DNA of 64,000 nucleotides from Pseudomonas sp. K2I15 (GTDB taxonomy: Bacteria > Pseudomonadota > Gammaproteobacteria > Pseudomonadales > Pseudomonadaceae): contig NZ_NIXO01000015.1 of the NCBI RefSeq assembly GCF_002204795.1, forward strand, positions 1-64,000. The letters are read 5' to 3'. Below the pieces are notes generated by a model. The model searched no databases, was not told the DNA's origin, and saw nothing but the letters and a program-made list of their open reading frames with translations. The translations under genes were made by a program, and so were the position numbers. Positions 1 through 8,973 of this stretch are shown piece by piece (within the stretch, counting starts at the first letter, position 1; each line of letters opens with the position of its first letter).

Positions 1-738
1 CTCCCGCCCAGGCCCTGGCTTGAAGCCTATGCCGACAATTACCGCAACGATGACGTGGTGCATCCCCACTGCCATGCCCAGGCGCAGCTGATCCACGGAG
101 TGTCCGGGGTGATGGTGGTCAGCACCGCCCAGGGCAGTTGGCTGGTGCCGTCCGGGCATGCGCTGTGGGTGCCGGCCGGCACCCCGCACGAAATCCGCAT
201 GGCCGGCGAAGTGCATATGCGCACGCTGTTCCTGATGCCCGAGGCCGAGCCGGGGTTGGGGCGCACCTGTCAGGTGATCGAGGTGTCGGCGCTGCTGCGG
301 GAACTGATCGTCGCCGCTACGCTGATCGCCGGGCACAACAGCCCGCGGCTGCAGGCCATGGTCGAATTGATCCGCATGGAACTGCTCGCAGCCCCGGTGG
401 TGGCGATGCACGTGCCGGTGCCCGGCGAGGCGCGGCTGGCCAGGTTATGCACGCACTTCATCCGCAACCCCTCCGACGACAGCAGCCTGGAATCCTGGGC
501 CGACAGCCTGAACATGAGTGCCCGCACCCTGAGCCGGGTGTTCCAGCGCGAGTTGGGCATGAGCTTCGGCGAATGGCGCAAGCGCGCCCGGCTGGCCTTG
601 AGCTTGAAGCTGCTGGCCCAAGGCGTGTCGATTTTGGAGGTGGCGCTGGAACATGGGTATCAAAGCCCGAGTGCGTTCAGTGCGATGTTTCGCAAGTCGT
701 TGGGCTATCCGCCGAGTCATTTTCGGCCGGTTGGGTAG
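1..738 (+). CDS. AraC-family transcriptional regulator, 5' end missing
   Basis: The frame is open from the first base, so the true start lies upstream; a GTG at 55 is only an internal candidate. The visible N-terminal part is a cupin-like sensing domain: a His-rich stretch (HPHCHA) is followed by a segment ending in VPAGTPHEIRM, typical of AraC regulators with a small beta-barrel ligand or metal pocket. The C-terminal ~100 residues form the double helix-turn-helix DNA-binding domain: the first HTH is around SLNMSARTLSRVFQRELGMS, and the second lies near the end, around ALEHGYQSPSAFSAMFRK. The protein ends in a normal stop. The ligand cannot be read from sequence. It could regulate the efflux operon or the glycosidase downstream, but no binding site was identified. 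Confidence 0.85.
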   Translation, partial: LPPRPWLEAYADNYRNDDVVHPHCHAQAQLIHGVSGVMVVSTAQGSWLVPSGHALWVPAGTPHEIRMAGEVHMRTLFLMPEAEPGLGRTCQVIEVSALLRELIVAATLIAGHNSPRLQAMVELIRMELLAAPVVAMHVPVPGEARLARLCTHFIRNPSDDSSLESWADSLNMSARTLSRVFQRELGMSFGEWRKRARLALSLKLLAQGVSILEVALEHGYQSPSAFSAMFRKSLGYPPSHFRPVG

Positions 739-859
739 GTTTTTCTCCGTATTGGCCGATGATCAAAAGCCGGCCTCCCTGTGAGTTCTGACAGTAGACA
801 CCCACGCTCCAATCCTCAACGCTGCAGGCAGTCACTGACGTGTCCAGAGGATGGGCCTG

Positions 860-3121
860 ATGGGAAAAGTCCTGCTGTTTTGCCTGCTTGTCGGCCTTTC
901 TGGCACAGAGGCCTGGGCGCAACCATCGCTCACAAAGGCTGCGTTCATCGAGCACGTGCTTGTGCAGATGACCCTTGCCGAGAAAGTCGGCCAACTGGAA
1001 TTGGTGGGCATTGACCGGGAACAGACGAAAGCCAGTATCCGCGAAGGGGTTGCTGCCGGATTGATTGGCGCCATCGGTGGCGTCGCGTCACCGCCTTATG
1101 GGCAGGTGTTGCAGCACGTGGCGATGGAGCGTAGCCGGATGAAAATTCCGCTGTTCTTTGCGGCGGACGTGATTCATGGCTTGCACACGGTGTTCCCGGT
1201 GAGCCTGGGCCTGGCGGCCAGTTGGGACCTGTCGGCGATTGCCCTGGCGGGGCGTATCAGCGCCCGGGAGGCGCGTGCCGAAGGTGTGCATTTGACGTTC
1301 GGCCCGTCGGTGGACGTTACCCGCGACCCTCGCTGGGGCAGAGTTTCGGAAGGCTACGGTGAGGATCCTTTCCTGGCCTCGCGTATCGCGGGTGTGATGG
1401 TCAAGGCGTATCGGGGTGACGATCCTCACGCAGCCGACAGCCTCATGGCCGGCGTCAAACACTTCGCGTTGTACGGTGCAGTTGAAGGCGGCAAGGATTA
1501 CAACAGCGTCGAGATGAGCACCGCGAACATGTACCAGTTCTACTTTGCACCTTATCGCGCTGCCGTCGATGCCGGCGCGGGCATGGCAATGATCGCGTTC
1601 AATGCCATCGGTGGAATTCCTGCAGCCGCCAATCGGTGGTTGATCCGGGATGTGCTGCGTCATCAGTGGGGGTTTGACGGCGTAACCCTGGGTGATTGCA
1701 GGGCGATTGAGGGGCTGGTCAATCATGGTGTAGCGCGTGATGCCAGGCAGGCTGCTGCGTTGGCGCTGCGCGCAGGTGTCGACATGGAAGTGTGCGATGA
1801 CGCTTATGCACAGTATTTGCCCGGGTTGGTCGCGTCGGGCGAGGTCGATGTTGCGCTGCTGAATGAGGCTGTCCGCCATGTGCTCGGCCTTAAGTATGAC
1901 CTGGGGTTGTTTGACGACCCGTATCGCAATCTTGGCAGCGTAGCGTTGCCGCCCAGTGCGGCGCGCCTGCAGCGAGACGCGGCCCGGGACATTGCCCGCA
2001 AGACCTTCGTGTTACTGAAAAATGCCCATCAGACGCTGCCGTTGAGCAAGCAGGCCAGCATTGCGTTGGTCGGCCCTTTGGCCAAGAGCCAGCACGATTT
2101 GCTGGGCAGCTATTGCGGTGACTGCGACGACCAGCCCGTGGTCAGTGTCTACGATGGCCTGGCCCGCGCCGTTCAAGGCAAGGCAACATTGCGCTACGCC
2201 AAGGGTGCGAATGTGACCACGGACAAGCAGTTGGCCGAACGCTTGAAGCTCTACAAGACGCCGTTGGAGCTTGACCCGCGTTCGCCCGAAGAGCTTCTGG
2301 GTGAGGCGCTGCAGGTTGCTCGTCAGGCCGAGGTCATCGTGGCAGTTGTCGGGGAGCCCTGGAGCTTCAACGATGAGTCCGTCAGTCGGGCGCATATCAA
2401 CCTGCCTGCCAGCCAGCAGCACTTGCTCAGTGCGCTGAAGTCGTTGGGTAAACCCTTGGTGATCGTATTGGTGAGCGGCCGTCCGATGGACCTGACCCGG
2501 GAGCAGGCACAGGCCGATGCGCTACTGGAGACCTGGTTCAGTGGTACGGAGGGCGGCAACGCGGTGGCCGATGTGTTGTTTGGCGACTACAACCCCTCGG
2601 GCAAGCTGCCGATGACATTTCCCCGGTCGGTGGGGCAAATTCCGATTTATTACAACCACTTGAATACCGGGCGTCCGTTCTTTCCTGCTGCGCCCTATAA
2701 GTACACGAGCCAATACATCGACGAGCCCGACGGCCCGCTCTATCCCTTCGGCTACGGCTTGAGCTACACCCGGTTCGAGCTTTCGGGCCTGCAGTTGTCA
2801 ACGCTGGTACTGCACGCGGGGGAGCAACTCAAGGCGAGCATTACGCTTGCCAACACTGGCCCGCGCGACGGCGAAACGGTGGTGCAGTTGTATATCCGTG
2901 ATGTGGTTGCCTCTGTCAGTCGGCCGGTCAAGGAGCTCAAGGGCTTCCAGAAACTCATGCTCAAGGCCGGGGAGCGCAAGGTCATTGAGTTCACCCTGGA
3001 TGAGAACGACCTGAAGTTCTACGACGCCCAACTGCACTACGTTGCCGAGCCCGGTGAGTTCAAGGTTCAGGTAGGCCTGGACTCCCAAGCGGTCCAGGAG
3101 CAAAGCTTCGAGTTGCGTTAA
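860..3121 (+). CDS. bglX: Secreted glycoside hydrolase family 3 beta-glucosidase
   Basis: Encodes ~753 residues, the usual size of periplasmic BglX-type GH3 enzymes, which cleave terminal beta-D-glucosyl residues from oligosaccharides. A Sec signal peptide (hydrophobic core LLFCLLVGL, cleavage near AWAQ) leads into the GH3 N-terminal barrel, the GH3 C-terminal alpha/beta domain (around LVSGRPMDLTREQ and ETWFSGTEGG) and a C-terminal fibronectin-III-like domain (NTGPRDGETVVQLYI). An ATG at 851 is in frame, but AGAGG at 846-850 touches it; the same AGAGG is 9 nt from the ATG at 860, so 860 is preferred. The catalytic nucleophile should be Asp279, in the context TLGDC; most BglX proteins have SDH or SDW there, so the flanking residues are unusual. 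Its symbol follows the family and the substrate is inferred. Confidence 0.88.
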   Translation: MGKVLLFCLLVGLSGTEAWAQPSLTKAAFIEHVLVQMTLAEKVGQLELVGIDREQTKASIREGVAAGLIGAIGGVASPPYGQVLQHVAMERSRMKIPLFFAADVIHGLHTVFPVSLGLAASWDLSAIALAGRISAREARAEGVHLTFGPSVDVTRDPRWGRVSEGYGEDPFLASRIAGVMVKAYRGDDPHAADSLMAGVKHFALYGAVEGGKDYNSVEMSTANMYQFYFAPYRAAVDAGAGMAMIAFNAIGGIPAAANRWLIRDVLRHQWGFDGVTLGDCRAIEGLVNHGVARDARQAAALALRAGVDMEVCDDAYAQYLPGLVASGEVDVALLNEAVRHVLGLKYDLGLFDDPYRNLGSVALPPSAARLQRDAARDIARKTFVLLKNAHQTLPLSKQASIALVGPLAKSQHDLLGSYCGDCDDQPVVSVYDGLARAVQGKATLRYAKGANVTTDKQLAERLKLYKTPLELDPRSPEELLGEALQVARQAEVIVAVVGEPWSFNDESVSRAHINLPASQQHLLSALKSLGKPLVIVLVSGRPMDLTREQAQADALLETWFSGTEGGNAVADVLFGDYNPSGKLPMTFPRSVGQIPIYYNHLNTGRPFFPAAPYKYTSQYIDEPDGPLYPFGYGLSYTRFELSGLQLSTLVLHAGEQLKASITLANTGPRDGETVVQLYIRDVVASVSRPVKELKGFQKLMLKAGERKVIEFTLDENDLKFYDAQLHYVAEPGEFKVQVGLDSQAVQEQSFELR

Positions 3122-3224
3122 GCAAACATATTGTCCGTTTAGCGACGATACATGGCCCTGACGCGGGCGAACCGCACAGGCCACCTGCCTAACCTGCAAG
3201 GCTCCTTCTTGAGCGAGCCTTGTG

Positions 3225-4673
3225 ATGCACAGCCCTTCTTTTCATCCCTGGATGCCCATCGCCCTGTTAAGCGTGCTGGCCGGGTGCAGTGGCGTGCTCG
3301 GCGAGCCGTCGACCGTCACGGCGCAGCCATTGCCGCGCCTGTCCGCCGAATCGGCCGAACCATTGCCCGCCCGCTGGTGGCAGTTGTACCGCGACCCGCA
3401 GCTGGATGCCCTGGTGGCGCGGGCCCTGCGCCAGAACAAAGACCTTGAAGCCGCTGCCGCCCACGTCGACGCCTTGCTGGCGCGGCTGCAGCAGGCCGAC
3501 GGCGAGCGCCTGCCGTCCACTTCCCTGGACTATGGCCTGGCCTACGGTCGCAGCCGTGATGACCAGACCCTGGCCCAGGCCACCCACGGTCATGCCGGTG
3601 CCGAATGGAGCCACACGCCTGGATTTTCCCTGAGCTACACCCTCGACCTGTGGGGCGAGGTGCGTTATCGCATTGCCGCGGCACGGGCAGATGCCCAGGT
3701 GGCGCGGGCACTGGAGGACGAGTTGCGGGTGACGGTGGCCGCTCAGACGACTCGTGCCTATGCCCAGGCCTGCGTTTATGGATTGCAGGCGCAGGTGCAG
3801 GCGCACTCGGTGCAGTTGCTGGAGCAAAGCGTTTCGGTCACGCAAAAACTGCAAAAAGCCGGCGCGGCGACGGACCTGGACCTGAGCCGGCTGCAAGGCC
3901 TGCTGGAAGAAACCCGCGCACCCTTGCCGATGTTCACGGCCCGTCGCCGCAGCGCGTTGTATGAGTTGGCGGTACTCAGCGGGTTGCCGCCGGAGCAGGT
4001 CACCCCGCGCAACTGCGCCCAAGGCCCACAGTTGCAGGCGCCGCTGCCGGTGGGCGAGGGCTGGGCGCTGGTGCAACGCCGGCCGGATATCCGCCGCGCC
4101 GAGGCGCAACTGCGCGCTGCCACCTCGACGGTGGGGCTGTCTCGGGCCGAGCTTTATCCGCGCATCACCTTCGGCGCGATGCTCGGTTCGTCCGCCAGCA
4201 GCCTGGGCAAACTGGGGGATAGCTACGCGACGGTTTACTCCGTCGGGCCGCTGGTGTCCTGGCGTTTTCCCAATCGGCAGGTCGCCCAGGCGCGCGTCAT
4301 GCAGAGCCAGGCCGAAGCGCGCCAGGCCCTGGCACGGTTTGACGGCACGGTGCTGAACGCGTTGAAACAGGTTGAGCAGGCCATGGCCTTGTACCAAGGC
4401 GAACAGCAGCGTCGCCAGGCCCTGGCCGCTGCCCTGGACAACAACCGCCGCGCCTTCGACCTGGCCTCCCGTGGCTACCACGCCGGCGCGCTGGATGCCC
4501 TGCAACTGCTGGACAGCGAGCGCAGCCTGGTAGGCCTTGAAGCACACGTGGCCGAGTCCGACCTGCGTTTGATCAACCGCCAGATCGACCTGTTCCAGGC
4601 CCTCGGTGGCGGTTGGCAGCGTGACGATCAAACCGCCCACTTTCCCGTAGCTGTCAATGGAGCCAGGCCATGA
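3225..4673 (+). CDS. Outer-membrane efflux lipoprotein, NodT/OprM family
   Basis: Encodes ~482 residues and is the outer-membrane channel of a tripartite drug exporter. The N-terminus is a lipoprotein signal with lipobox LAGC, so the protein should be acylated and anchored in the outer membrane. Two OEP repeats follow; DLWGEVRYRIAAARADAQVA and RRPDIRRAEAQLRAA are typical NodT-family motifs. A GTG at 3222 directly precedes the ATG at 3225; a second ATG at 3252 would give a shorter and more ordinary signal peptide (MPIALLSVLAGC), so the start is uncertain by nine codons. The stop overlaps the next gene by ATGA, showing an operon with the adaptor and MFS pump. The family is clear; the exported substrate is unknown. 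Confidence 0.88.
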   Translation: MHSPSFHPWMPIALLSVLAGCSGVLGEPSTVTAQPLPRLSAESAEPLPARWWQLYRDPQLDALVARALRQNKDLEAAAAHVDALLARLQQADGERLPSTSLDYGLAYGRSRDDQTLAQATHGHAGAEWSHTPGFSLSYTLDLWGEVRYRIAAARADAQVARALEDELRVTVAAQTTRAYAQACVYGLQAQVQAHSVQLLEQSVSVTQKLQKAGAATDLDLSRLQGLLEETRAPLPMFTARRRSALYELAVLSGLPPEQVTPRNCAQGPQLQAPLPVGEGWALVQRRPDIRRAEAQLRAATSTVGLSRAELYPRITFGAMLGSSASSLGKLGDSYATVYSVGPLVSWRFPNRQVAQARVMQSQAEARQALARFDGTVLNALKQVEQAMALYQGEQQRRQALAAALDNNRRAFDLASRGYHAGALDALQLLDSERSLVGLEAHVAESDLRLINRQIDLFQALGGGWQRDDQTAHFPVAVNGARP

Positions 4674-5800
4674 ACCAGGCTGTTGAACCGATTCGCCTGA
4701 CCGTTATGCAACGCCATCGTCGCACCCTGGTGACCACTGCCTCTCTCGCTACGTTGCTGGGGCTCGCCGTCTTTGCCGGGTATTGGTGGCAGTGGGGACG
4801 CTTTCTTGAGGAAACCGACGACGCCTATGTGCGCGCCGACTGGGTCGCCATCAGCCCGCGTATTGCCGGGTATGTGGCCCAGGTGTTGGTGGAAGATAAC
4901 CAGCCGGTCAAGGCCGGGGACGTGTTGGTGCGCATCGACGACCGGGATTTTACCGAGCGCCTGAACAGCGCACAGGCGCAACTGCAACAGGCGCAGGCGG
5001 CCGCGACGGCGCAACAGGCCTCGGTGCAAACCCTCGACGCGCAAATGAGCGAGCAGCAGCAACGCATCGCCCAGGCGCGGGCGGCACTGAGCAGTGGCGA
5101 GGCCGAGGCCCGGCGTGCGGGGCTTGATTACCAGCGCTATCGCGAATTGGTGGCGCAACAGGTCGCCAGCGCCCAGCACCTGGAAACCGTCAGCGCCAGC
5201 CAGGCCAAGGCCCAGGCGGCGCTGGCGCAAGCGAACGCCCAGGTCGCGCGCCAGCAAGCGCAGTTGCGGGTCTTGCAGGCGCGTCGGCAGCAGGCACAAG
5301 CGCAAATGATTGAGCATCAGGCGCGCATTGGCGAAGCCCAGGCCAACCTGGCGCTGGCCAGCAATGCGCTGAAGGACACCGAGATTCGTGCGCCTTTCGA
5401 CGGTGTGGTGGGCCAGCGCAAGGTTCGTCGCCAGCAATACGTGATGCCCGGCCTGCCGCTGCTGGCGGTGGTGCCGGTGGAGCAGGCCTATGTGATTGCC
5501 AACTACAAGGAAACCCAGTTGCAGCACATGGCGCCCGGGCAGTCGGTGGACATCTCGGTGGACAGCTTTGCCGGCGCGCACTGGCACGGCGAAGTGGAAA
5601 GCATCGCCCCCGGCTCCGGTGCCGTATTCGCCCTGCTGCCGCCGGACAACGCCACCGGCAACTTCACCAAGATCGTCCAGCGGTTCCCGGTGAAGATCCG
5701 CCTGCAGCCCGGCGAGTCGCGGATCCTGCCGGGTATGTCGGTCATCGCCACGGTCGACACCCGCCCAGCCGCGAGCCAGGAGCACGCTCATGGAGGTTGA
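4670..5800 (+). CDS. HlyD/EmrA-family periplasmic adaptor of MFS efflux pump
   Basis: Encodes 376 residues. One N-terminal transmembrane segment (about residues 21-42) is followed by a biotinyl-lipoyl-like half (EETDDAYVRADWVAISPRI, the EmrA signature), a long Gln/Ala-rich coiled-coil hairpin (about 100-225), the second lipoyl half (DTEIRAPFDGVVGQ) and a beta-barrel domain ending near residue 360. It bridges the inner-membrane pump to the outer-membrane channel. The start ATGA overlaps the stop of the channel gene, and the gene itself overlaps the pump gene by 11 bp, so translation is probably coupled. The family call is firm; the drug or metabolite handled is not deducible. Confidence 0.9.
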   Translation: MNQAVEPIRLTVMQRHRRTLVTTASLATLLGLAVFAGYWWQWGRFLEETDDAYVRADWVAISPRIAGYVAQVLVEDNQPVKAGDVLVRIDDRDFTERLNSAQAQLQQAQAAATAQQASVQTLDAQMSEQQQRIAQARAALSSGEAEARRAGLDYQRYRELVAQQVASAQHLETVSASQAKAQAALAQANAQVARQQAQLRVLQARRQQAQAQMIEHQARIGEAQANLALASNALKDTEIRAPFDGVVGQRKVRRQQYVMPGLPLLAVVPVEQAYVIANYKETQLQHMAPGQSVDISVDSFAGAHWHGEVESIAPGSGAVFALLPPDNATGNFTKIVQRFPVKIRLQPGESRILPGMSVIATVDTRPAASQEHAHGG

Positions 5801-7301
5801 AGGGCGTGTGTCGATTCGTGCCTGGGTCGCGGTGATCGGCGGGCTGTTTGGCTGCTTCATGGCTGGGATGAACGTGCACGTCACCAGCGCCGCGTTGCCG
5901 GAAATCGAAGGCGCACTGGGCGCGACGTTTGAGGAAGGTTCGTGGATTTCCACCGCTTACCTGGTGGCGGAAATCATCATGATTCCCCTCACGGCGTGGC
6001 TGGTGCAGGTGTTCTCCCTGCGCCGGGTGATGTTGTGGGGCTCGGGGATATTCCTGGTGGCTTCGGTGGCGTGTTCGCTGTCGCCGAACCTGCAAGTGAT
6101 GATCTTTATTCGGGTGGTCCAGGGCGCGGCTGGGGCGGTGCTGATTCCCTTGTCTTTCCAGCTGATCATCACCGAACTGCCGGCCAGCAAGATCCCGCTG
6201 GGCATGGCCTTGTTCAGCCTGGCCAACAGCGTCGCCCAGGCGGCCGGGCCGTCGATTGGCGGCTGGCTGACCGACGCGTATTCCTGGCGCTGGATCTTCT
6301 ACTTGCAACTGTTCCCGGGGATCGCGTTGCTGGCGGCAGTGGCCTGGTCCATCGACCGCCAGCCAATGAAACTGGACCTGCTGCGCCAGGGCGACTGGCT
6401 GGGCATCGGCTGCATGGTGTTGGGCCTTGGCGCGTTGCAGATCGTTCTGGAGGAGGGCGGGCGCAAAGACTGGTTTGGCTCGCCCTTTATCGTGTGGATG
6501 ACGCTATTGGCGGTGGTGGGATTGATCGGCTTCGTTACTCGCCAGTTATGGGGCGCCCACGCCTTCATCAACCTGCGGCTGCTGGGGCATTACAACTTTG
6601 GCGTGGCCAGCGTGGCGATGTTTATCTTCGGCGCCAGCACCTACGGCCTGGTGTTCCTGGTGCCCAATTATCTGTCGCAATTGCAGCACTATAACGCTAG
6701 TGAAATTGGCGAGAGCCTGATTGCCTATGGCCTGGTGCAACTGATCATGGCGCCGTTTTTACCGCGCTTGATGAAATGGGTCAGCGCCAAAATGCTGGTG
6801 GCCTCGGGGTTCGCGATCATGGCCCTGGGCTGCTGGATGGGCGCACACCTGTCGGCCGACAGCGCCAGCAATGTGATCGTGCCCTCGATCGTGGTGCGCG
6901 GCATGGGCCAGCCGTTGATCATGGTGGCGCTGTCGGTGCTGGCGGTACATGGGCTGGCCAAGGCGCAGGCGGGGTCGGCCTCGGCGGTGTTCTCGATGCT
7001 GCGTAACCTTGGCGGCGCGGTGGGTACAGCGTTGCTGGCGCAGTTGGTGGTGGTGCGCGAGCGCGTGCATTCGGCGCGTATCGGCGAGTCGGTGACGCTG
7101 TTTGATCCGGCCCTGCAACAAAAACTGCCCGGTGGCGGGGGGTTGCAGGAGCAGTTGCCGGATCATCAGGTGGTGCTGAACCTGCTGGACCAGAGTGTTC
7201 GCCATCAGGCGTTTTTGATGGCCTACAGTGATGCGTTCTTTCTGGCGTGTGTGGCGTTGGCCGCGTGTGCGGTGGCGGCGTTGATGTTGCGGCGTACCTA
7301 G
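5790..7301 (+). CDS. EmrB-like MFS drug:H+ antiporter, DHA2 family (14 TM)
   Basis: Encodes 503 residues, with the length and hydrophobic pattern of 14-helix DHA2 transporters that expel hydrophobic drugs by proton antiport through an EmrA-type adaptor. The N-terminus runs ISRAWVAVIGG-like into TM1. Motifs include TSAALPEIEGALGAT after TM1, GAAGAVLIPLS in the fourth helix region, and ANSVAQAAGPSIGGWL, the antiporter motif C in TM5. AGGAG at 5778-5782 lies 7 nt before the ATG, supporting this start although it sits inside the preceding gene. It is the last gene of the channel-adaptor-pump operon. Nothing in the sequence ties this pump to the pyoverdine locus 3.6 kb away. Confidence 0.9.
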   Translation: MEVEGRVSIRAWVAVIGGLFGCFMAGMNVHVTSAALPEIEGALGATFEEGSWISTAYLVAEIIMIPLTAWLVQVFSLRRVMLWGSGIFLVASVACSLSPNLQVMIFIRVVQGAAGAVLIPLSFQLIITELPASKIPLGMALFSLANSVAQAAGPSIGGWLTDAYSWRWIFYLQLFPGIALLAAVAWSIDRQPMKLDLLRQGDWLGIGCMVLGLGALQIVLEEGGRKDWFGSPFIVWMTLLAVVGLIGFVTRQLWGAHAFINLRLLGHYNFGVASVAMFIFGASTYGLVFLVPNYLSQLQHYNASEIGESLIAYGLVQLIMAPFLPRLMKWVSAKMLVASGFAIMALGCWMGAHLSADSASNVIVPSIVVRGMGQPLIMVALSVLAVHGLAKAQAGSASAVFSMLRNLGGAVGTALLAQLVVVRERVHSARIGESVTLFDPALQQKLPGGGGLQEQLPDHQVVLNLLDQSVRHQAFLMAYSDAFFLACVALAACAVAALMLRRT

Positions 7302-7378
7302 GGTCAATGCTGTGGTTGGCTCTTCAGGTAGCCAATATCAATGTTGGGAGTGTTGTGTCTGGGTATCTGGGGGGCTGA

Positions 7379-8221
7379 GTACATATCCGTTATATGGGTG
7401 ATAGCCGCCTATGGTTCCGCTCTTACAGCGGCTCACTTTTGAAAAGCGCAAAAGTAAGCAAAACGCTCTTGCCCCACCACTCGGCACCTCGCTTAGGCTC
7501 GGTGTGCCCTCAACTCCGGTAGCACGAAGCGGGCCGCCGCGACGGGGCGTCCCTGCCCCGTCGCGGCTAAACCGGCGTCCTGCCGGTTTACCCGCTCCGT
7601 ACTACCTGCGTTCGGCCAGCGTGGTTTAACGGGGCGCCTAAGATCAAGATCAAAAGCAAGAGCACAGCGGCCTACCGGCCGGCTTGAGTGGTGTAGAGCA
7701 ACGGCAAAATCAAAGGCGCACGCGGTCAAAAAATGTGGGAGCGGGCTTGCTCGCGAAGGTCGTTAACGATGACGCGGGCGTCCTGAATGAACGCGGCGTT
7801 CTCGGGTTTTTCGCGAGCAAGCCCGCTCCCACAGAAAAGCAGCTCTGCTTTCGCTCTGGATCTGGCCCTTGCTTCTAACACTCAGGTCGGCTTTCAGGCC
7901 GCCGTGCTCTTGCTTTTGATCTTGATCTTGATCTGACTGCCCCATTCAGCCCGAGGCCGAACGCAGGTATTGAGGAGCGGGTAAATCGGCAAGGATGCCG
8001 ATTTAGCCACGACGGGCCAGGGACGGGCCAGGGACGGGCCGTCGCGGCGGCCCGCGGAGCCTTGCCGGAATGCGGGCATGCCGAGCCTAGGCGAGGCACC
8101 GAGTGGTGGGGCAAACATTTTGGTTACTTTTGGCTGGGCCGGCATTCCGGGCGTTTGCCAAAAGTGACCCGCTGTAAGAGCGGAACCCTAAGCCGCCGTT
8201 ACCGCAGCAACGGATATGTAC
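7379..8221. repeat. Large imperfect palindrome filling the gene-free stretch 7302-8254
   Basis: No credible gene lies between the pump stop and the TetR gene. Instead the left arm (7379-7687) matches the reverse complement of the right arm (7881-8221) along nearly its whole length. Outer ends: TACATATCCG at 7380-7389 and its complement ending at 8220. Further in, GTTCCGCTCTTACAGCGG pairs with its complement near 8171-8188, GCCCCACCACTCGG pairs near 8099-8112, and GATCAAAAGCAAGAGCAC pairs near 7903-7920. The arms differ by several indels and many substitutions. The ~190-bp centre holds a REP pair. The short ORFs here have Arg/Pro-rich translations and no start signals. I recall similar elements recurring in P. 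fluorescens genomes but could not check. Confidence 0.8.
7734..7833. repeat. REP pair (REPIN-like), inverted 24-bp repeats
   Basis: A 24-bp sequence at 7734-7757, beginning TGTGGGAGCGGGCTTG and ending CTCGCGAA, recurs as its exact reverse complement at 7810-7833, with 52 bp between. This is the well-known Pseudomonas extragenic palindromic sequence in doublet form; such REPINs are mobilised in trans by RAYT transposases. No RAYT gene is in the window. It sits in the loop of the much larger palindrome. Confidence 0.9.
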
Positions 8222-8254
8222 CCCATCTGATCCGAAAACTTCCGCCGCACTCGT

Positions 8255-8839
8255 TCAGCGAACGGCATTGGGCTTCAAACCGCGCAGCAATAACTCCAGC
8301 CCTTGCAAGGCTGCTTCCAGTCGCTCGCCCGGGTGTTCATCCTGGGCGATCCACAGCGATGCGCTCACCAGGCTGCCATTGATCAGCCTCGCCAATGCCT
8401 GGCTGCACGCGTACTCGATGAGGCCCGCTTGCATCAGGTCATCGAGCAAACGGCGCAGCGAGTCCACACATTGCTGCTGGTCGGTTGCACCCAGCACCGC
8501 CGGGGCATCCTGCAATACGATGCGCTGGATCTCGGCATCCTGAGCCATACGCAAATAAGCCCGGCAGCGTTCGCAAAACCCTTCCCAAGGGTCGGTGGCC
8601 TGGTCGGTGATACGGTGCAGGCTCGCGTCCATTTCGCCGTCGAGCTGGGCAACTACCGCCGCCAGCAAGCCTTTCTTGTCGCCAAAATGATGGTACAACG
8701 CACCCCGGGTCAGGCCGGCGCGAGCGGTGAAGTCGTCCATCGACGTCTGGGCGTAGCCTTGTGTGGCGAAGGCCTGGCGGGCGCTGGCGATCAGGCGGGC
8801 GCGGGTGTCTTCGATCATCTCGGCACGGGCTCGGCTCAT
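8255..8839 (-). CDS. TetR/AcrR-family repressor
   Basis: Encodes 194 residues. The N-terminal ~60 residues are a typical TetR helix-turn-helix (ARLIASARQAFATQGYAQ, then ARAGLTRGALYHHFGDKKGL). The rest is the variable helical ligand-binding and dimer domain, with a TetR C-terminal region of the AcrR/NemR kind. The gene is divergent from an MFS transporter at 8974; two near-identical palindromes in the gap are the likely operators, so it probably represses both itself and the pump until an effector binds. The effector cannot be predicted. Confidence 0.92.
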   Translation of the reverse strand: MSRARAEMIEDTRARLIASARQAFATQGYAQTSMDDFTARAGLTRGALYHHFGDKKGLLAAVVAQLDGEMDASLHRITDQATDPWEGFCERCRAYLRMAQDAEIQRIVLQDAPAVLGATDQQQCVDSLRRLLDDLMQAGLIEYACSQALARLINGSLVSASLWIAQDEHPGERLEAALQGLELLLRGLKPNAVR

Positions 8840-8864
8840 GGGTAAGGCTCACAATAGGTGATTG

Positions 8865-8881
8865 ACATACGGCGCGTATGT
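8865..8881. promoter_or_regulatory. Putative TetR operator 1
   Basis: A 17-bp palindrome with half-sites ACATAC and GTATGT around GGCGC, in the TetR/MFS divergent gap. A TTGACA at 8862-8867 overlaps its left half and could be the -35 of the transporter promoter, which would let repressor binding block transcription. Assignment rests on symmetry, location and the second copy. Confidence 0.75.
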
Positions 8882-8896
8882 TACGCATGATTTGTC

Positions 8897-8913
8897 ACAT
8901 ACGCACCGTATGT
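8897..8913. promoter_or_regulatory. Putative TetR operator 2
   Basis: A second 17-bp palindrome with the same half-sites ACATAC and GTATGT, here around GCACC. Its centre (8905) is 32 bp, about three helical turns, from the centre of operator 1 (8873), so two repressor dimers would sit on the same face of the DNA. Confidence 0.75.
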
Positions 8914-8973
8914 ATTTTGCCCCGATAACACCAGATAGCAAGTTTCAGGGCGCTCAGGAAGAGGTTACACACC

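Noticed and set aside
7316-7335. Hairpin TTGGCT/AGCCAA after the EmrB-like gene as a terminator
   Set aside because: The stem is only 6 bp, and no T tract follows; not convincing enough to annotate.
7411-8145. Several 60-80-codon open frames in the palindrome
   Set aside because: Both strands give similar Arg/Pro/Ser-rich translations because the DNA is an inverted repeat; no start signals or family features.
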